Shown: piece after piece, positions 51,904 through 52,369 of the stretch | Layout of the letters: each line of letters begins with the position of its first letter | How positions within the stretch are numbered: the stretch's first letter is position 1 | Origin: Photobacterium rosenbergii | Lineage (GTDB): Bacteria; Pseudomonadota; Gammaproteobacteria; Enterobacterales; Vibrionaceae | Reading direction: 5' to 3' | DNA length: 52,369 bases | Assembly (NCBI RefSeq): GCF_003026455.1 | Contig: NZ_PYMB01000028.1 | Location: forward strand, 1-52,369 | Program-made: the position numbers and the translations under genes | Notes under the pieces: model-generated | Told to the model about the DNA's origin: nothing | What the model saw: the letters and a program-made list of their open reading frames with translations, nothing else | Databases searched by the model: none

Positions 51904-51978
51904 TGGCAGGGCTACCTGGATTCGAACCAGGGAATGACGGGATCAAAACCCGTTGCCTTACCGCTTGGCGATAGCCCT
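51904..51978 (-). tRNA. tRNA-Gln (anticodon UUG), copy 1
   Basis: The 75-base tRNA has acceptor AGGGCTA/TAGCCCT, an anticodon loop TTTTGAT holding TTG, and an encoded CCA. It reads CAA/CAG. It differs from copy 2 by a paired change in the acceptor stem. Confidence 0.96.
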
Positions 51979-52010
51979 GCAGTGTGCTCTTCTGAGCATG
52001 TTAGAGAGAA

Positions 52011-52095
52011 TGGTGCGGAAGGAGAGACTTGAACTCTCACACCTTGCGGCGCCAGAACCTAAATCTGGTGCGTCTACCAATTTCGCCACTTCCGC
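52011..52095 (-). tRNA. tRNA-Leu (anticodon UAG), copy 2
   Basis: By eye identical to copies 1 and 3 over its 85 bases, including the CCA tail. It lies between the two tRNA-Gln genes, next to tRNA-Leu copy 3. Confidence 0.96.
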
Positions 52096-52167
52096 ATATA
52101 TTGTAGCTGATCACTCAGCGTTTTCTCTAACATCAAACTGAACATCTACGATGGTCAATTTAAATAA

Positions 52168-52252
52168 TGGTGCGGAAGGAGAGACTTGAACTCTCACACC
52201 TTGCGGCGCCAGAACCTAAATCTGGTGCGTCTACCAATTTCGCCACTTCCGC
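52168..52252 (-). tRNA. tRNA-Leu (anticodon UAG), copy 3
   Basis: Identical in sequence to copies 1 and 2 over its 85 bases. The 42-base spacer towards tRNA-Gln copy 2 shares CTTACCG and GTTAAG with the spacer between Leu copy 1 and Gln copy 1, pointing to a duplicated Gln-Leu unit. Confidence 0.96.
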
Positions 52253-52294
52253 ATACTTACCGAATTATCGTGAGATAACCGTTAAGTTAAATGA

Positions 52295-52369
52295 TGGCAG
52301 GTCTACCTGGATTCGAACCAGGGAATGACGGGATCAAAACCCGTTGCCTTACCGCTTGGCGATAGACCT
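52295..52369 (-). tRNA. tRNA-Gln (anticodon UUG), copy 2
   Basis: The whole 75-base gene fits, its 5' end falling on the last base of the window. The acceptor is AGGTCTA/TAGACCT, against AGGGCTA/TAGCCCT in copy 1. The anticodon is TTG and CCA is encoded. More tRNAs of this operon, such as tRNA-Met as in E. coli, may lie beyond the edge. Confidence 0.95.

Overview
The window is core chromosome of a Vibrionaceae-type gammaproteobacterium, most likely Photobacterium or a close relative. The genus is a guess from gene order, from Vibrio/Photobacterium-type families (DUF1904, TIGR03503-like, DUF2066, DUF2069) and from near-balanced base composition. Almost every gene belongs to a conserved family, and several blocks match Escherichia coli gene order. 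I see no phage, transposase, CRISPR array, toxin-antitoxin pair, defence island or biosynthetic cluster. I do not think the window holds an obvious undescribed system; the points of interest are in intergenic DNA, missing neighbours and a few proteins.

Layout. (1) 1-463: the 3' end of tRNA-Asp, an intact tRNA-Trp and two degenerate tRNA-Trp-derived copies, each followed by its own hairpin terminator; this is probably the tail of an rRNA operon. (2) 470-8653: small secreted protein, DUF1904, YafD-like nuclease, YIP1 protein, mltD, gloB, yafS-like methyltransferase, rnhA and dnaQ diverging, then a TIGR03503-like membrane protein. (3) 8730-14829: fadE, a long leader region, a SulP transporter, gmhA and yafJ. 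(4) 14905-18789: purN-purM, upp and uraA, for purine synthesis and pyrimidine salvage, with a good PurR box before purM. (5) 19083-25880: DUF2066, DUF2069, WrbA-like, ArsC-like, bepA, TusA-like, perM and a lone sugar-nucleotide-reductase-like gene. (6) 26003-29277: bcp, gcvR, dapA and bamC.

(7) 29395-42201, all on the minus strand: leuS, lptE, holA, rsfS, rlmH, mrdA, mrdB, rlpA, dacA, ybeD, lipB and lipA in transcription order. This covers leucyl-tRNA charging, LPS export, replication, ribosome quality control, cell elongation and lipoylation. (8) 42377-51562: a YbeL-like zinc-ribbon protein and a SYLF protein, then miaB, ybeZ, ybeY, corC and lnt on the minus strand, mtgA, and ubiF diverging. 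(9) 51731-52369: a minus-strand tRNA operon, Gln-Leu-Leu-Gln-Leu in transcription order, ending in a terminator; the Gln and Leu genes are recent duplicates.

Envelope construction runs through the window: mltD, mtgA, dacA, rlpA, rodA and PBP2 for peptidoglycan; bamC, bepA and lptE for the outer membrane; lnt for lipoproteins; gmhA for LPS heptose. Most genes sit in tight overlapping operons closed by clear hairpin terminators. Two genes that E. coli keeps in these blocks are missing here: hda (between uraA and arsC) and nadD (between holA and rsfS).
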